NCBI GenBank assembly: GCA_009784145.1
Contig: WRCI01000092.1
Location: forward strand, 1 to 6,742
Reading direction: 5' to 3'
Source of the DNA: Methanobrevibacter sp.
GTDB taxonomy: Archaea > Methanobacteriota > Methanobacteria > Methanobacteriales > Methanobacteriaceae
Length of the DNA: 6,742 bases
The stretch's first letter is position 1. Every line of letters begins with the position of its first letter. A program made the position numbers and the translations under genes. The notes below the pieces were generated by a model, which made no database searches, had not been told where the DNA came from, and saw only the letters and a list, made by a program, of their open reading frames with translations. Shown piece by piece: positions 5,476 through 6,742 of this stretch.

Positions 5476-6000
5476 TTGGAAAAAGAAGATATAAAAAAGA
5501 TTTTAAAATTTACATTAAGAGAAAAAGAAATAATAAAAGCTCTTGAACTTCCAGAAGAAGTTTTTTTACCACTTTTCTTTTCAGTTCGATTTGGAGGAGA
5601 TTGGAGTGTTAGTAAAAACTCTAAAAACCTAATGTCGGTGAAAGAAAAAGTAACTGAATATGATAATGAAACTAAAATTGGATATACCTTAGAAAAAATA
5701 TATCTTTTTGTAAACCCTGAAATTTTATCTGAAGAAGGTAAAATTTATAGAATGGAAAAATGTGGAAATAAAAATGAAAGAGAGTTAGTAGAAAGACCTT
5801 ATTCAACTACAGTTAATGGTGAATACATACTTGAAGCAATACTAAATCCAAAAGAAATGAAGATATCTGTTAAGCATCTTCAAGAACCATTGACCTTTTT
5901 TGGACCAGCTGCATATGGAGCTTCCCATGAAATTGAACACTTAACAAATGGTGACATTCAAGGCATTCCTTTCTGGGAATTCGAATATGTTTTAAAATAA
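5476..6000 (+). CDS. Peptide deformylase-like metalloprotein (divergent)
   Basis: A 174-residue protein whose C-terminal two thirds resemble peptide deformylase, the metalloenzyme that removes formyl groups from new bacterial proteins. IYLFVNPEIL (75-84) matches the strand leading to motif II. MEKCGN (93-98) stands where EGCLS is expected and keeps Glu and the metal-binding Cys96, but Gly replaces Leu. VERPYS (105-110) matches the following R/ERP region. HEIEHLTNGDI (151-161) matches motif III HEIDHLxG, with metal ligands His151 and His155 and catalytic Glu152. Motif I (GxGLAAPQ), which supplies the Gln, is not seen where expected (about 45-60). Cys96 to His151 is 55 residues against 42 in the E. 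coli enzyme, so there is an insertion between motifs II and III. Translation starts at TTG after GGTGTT. It lies between GyrI-like and DNA-repair genes. The fold assignment is likely; deformylase activity is uncertain. An unrelated HExxH metalloprotease is the alternative. Confidence 0.7.
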   Translation: MEKEDIKKILKFTLREKEIIKALELPEEVFLPLFFSVRFGGDWSVSKNSKNLMSVKEKVTEYDNETKIGYTLEKIYLFVNPEILSEEGKIYRMEKCGNKNERELVERPYSTTVNGEYILEAILNPKEMKISVKHLQEPLTFFGPAAYGASHEIEHLTNGDIQGIPFWEFEYVLK

Positions 6001-6051
6001 AAATAAAAAAGAAGCAGTAAAAGGTATTAAAATAATATACAATTAGAATTA

Positions 6052-6220
6052 CAAAATTAGTTAAAATAAATAATTAAAATAACTAATTAAAATAATTCAA
6101 TGCAAAATAATTAGTTAAAATAAATAATTAGAATAATCAATGAAAAATAATTAGTTAAAATAAATAATTAGAATAATCAATGAAAAATAATTAATTATAA
6201 TAATTAATTGTTTGTTATCA
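6052..6220. repeat. 40-bp A/T-rich tandem repeat array
   Basis: Two adjacent 40-bp units, 6101-6140 and 6141-6180, differ at one base only (third position, C or A). A decayed third unit covers 6181-6220 and a partial, rearranged one precedes them (about 6052-6100). Each unit holds several taatta palindromes and ends in aataatcaa. There is no coding potential. The array fills the spacer between the deformylase-like and alkylation-repair genes, and no terminator-like T-tract is seen after the former. Confidence 0.85.
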
Positions 6221-6231
6221 ATATTATTAAA

Positions 6232-6235
6232 TGAT
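6232..6235 (+). promoter_or_regulatory. Weak Shine-Dalgarno site deciding the alkylation-repair start
   Basis: TGAT lies four bases before ATG 6240, a truncated form of the GGTGAT sites seen elsewhere in the window. It favours 6240 over the in-frame ATG at 6231. Confidence 0.35.
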
Positions 6236-6239
6236 TTAT

Positions 6240-6742
6240 ATGGATATAAAAAATAGAAAAGGAGCTAGAAATAAAAAAGAAGTTCCAAAAGAAGTAAAAA
6301 CTCTACTAAATCAAGGGAAAATCGAAGCAGTTAACTTAGTTGAAAGTTTAGTCATTAACCAAGAAGAACTTTTAAAAAATGTTCTAATTGATTTAAAATC
6401 AGCAGAATATTTTGATAGCTGTAAAAATGAAATAGACAATCTAGAAAAGAAAACATACCCTCAATTCATGTCTGCAATTGGAAAAACATTACTAAAAGAA
6501 TCAAAAAAAAATAATGATAAAGAATTATTCAAAAACCTTAGTAATCATACATCAGACATAGTACGTTCATGGGCATGTTATTTCATAGGATTTAATAATG
6601 ATTTGACTTTAGTTGAAAAGTTTGAAGCTATTAAACCATTTGCAAGTGATGAACATTTTAGTGTTAGAGAAGAGGCATGGTTTGTAATGCGTGGAGATAT
6701 TTTAGACAATTTAGAAGAATCAATAGCTATTTTATCAAAATG
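6240..6742 (+). CDS. HEAT-like DNA alkylation repair protein (AlkC/AlkD type), C-terminus cut by window edge
   Basis: The first 167 residues of a protein resembling the HEAT-like-repeat DNA alkylation repair enzymes (AlkC/AlkD superfamily), which remove alkylated bases such as 3-methyladenine. The frame is open to the right edge. Visible features: an early basic NRKGARNKKEVP (5-16), a following helix with IEAVNLVESL (28-37), helix-rich repeats through the middle, and the block SDIVRSWACYFIG (105-117) then IKPFASDEHFSVREEAWFVMRGDI (131-154), with the family's D-x-HF-x-VRE-x-AW pattern. Two in-frame ATG codons are possible, 6231 and 6240. I chose 6240 because TGAT (6232-6235) precedes it at SD distance, whereas nothing like an SD precedes 6231. 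It follows the repeat array, so it probably has its own promoter. The catalytic C-terminal part is outside the window, so activity cannot be judged. Confidence 0.65.
   Translation, partial: MDIKNRKGARNKKEVPKEVKTLLNQGKIEAVNLVESLVINQEELLKNVLIDLKSAEYFDSCKNEIDNLEKKTYPQFMSAIGKTLLKESKKNNDKELFKNLSNHTSDIVRSWACYFIGFNNDLTLVEKFEAIKPFASDEHFSVREEAWFVMRGDILDNLEESIAILSK

Noticed and set aside
5926..5943. HEIEH as a thermolysin-type or minigluzincin protease motif
   Set aside because: The upstream NPEI, ExC and ERP segments and the following L-x-x-G fit peptide deformylase better; kept only as an alternative.
6052..6220. CRISPR array
   Set aside because: The 40-bp units abut directly with no unique spacers, and no cas genes are present.
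1..6742. tRNA or rRNA genes, insertion sequences, attachment sites
   Set aside because: No G+C-rich structured segment, transposase or integrase frame, or long flanking duplications were found.

Overview
The window looks like part of a methanogenic archaeon's chromosome, most likely Methanobacteriales and probably Methanobrevibacter or a close relative. Four things support this. There is a full-length F420H2 oxidase (FprA) and a full-length cyclic 2,3-diphosphoglycerate synthetase, the latter being typical of Methanobacteriales. The DNA is extremely A+T-rich, especially between genes. The translation signals are archaeal: GGTGAT-like Shine-Dalgarno (SD) sequences three bases before the start codon, and TTTATATA-like boxes.

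Layout. Positions 1-1457 hold three minus-strand genes, read right to left: an unrecognised 178-aa soluble protein, an 86-aa protein with two membrane segments, and an SPFH-domain 'virion core protein-like' gene cut by the left edge. They are separated by short gaps (54 and 84 bases) and may be one transcription unit. Next come a 249-base spacer with an A/T homopolymer and four 15-bp tandem repeats, then fprA (1707-2933, minus). A 374-base, very A+T-rich region with short direct repeats separates fprA from the divergently transcribed cpgS (3308-4687, plus).

The right third is plus-strand. It holds a stand-alone GyrI-like effector-binding protein (4923-5387), a TTG-initiated 174-aa protein resembling peptide deformylase (5476-6000), a spacer with 40-bp tandem repeats, and the 5' part of a HEAT-like DNA-alkylation-repair gene (6240 to the right edge).

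How the genes fit together. fprA (oxygen detoxification) and cpgS (synthesis of an anionic storage and stabilising solute) are ordinary methanogen genes with well-understood roles. The SPFH gene with its small membrane partner suggests a membrane-associated assembly, possibly for envelope stress. The GyrI-like, deformylase-like and alkylation-repair genes look like stress-related accessory functions, but each seems to have its own promoter, so a joint pathway is not shown. The most notable item is the deformylase-like protein. Archaea are generally held to start translation with unformylated methionine and to lack this enzyme. This copy keeps the metal-binding Cys, both His and the catalytic Glu but appears to lack the family's first motif, so it may do something else.
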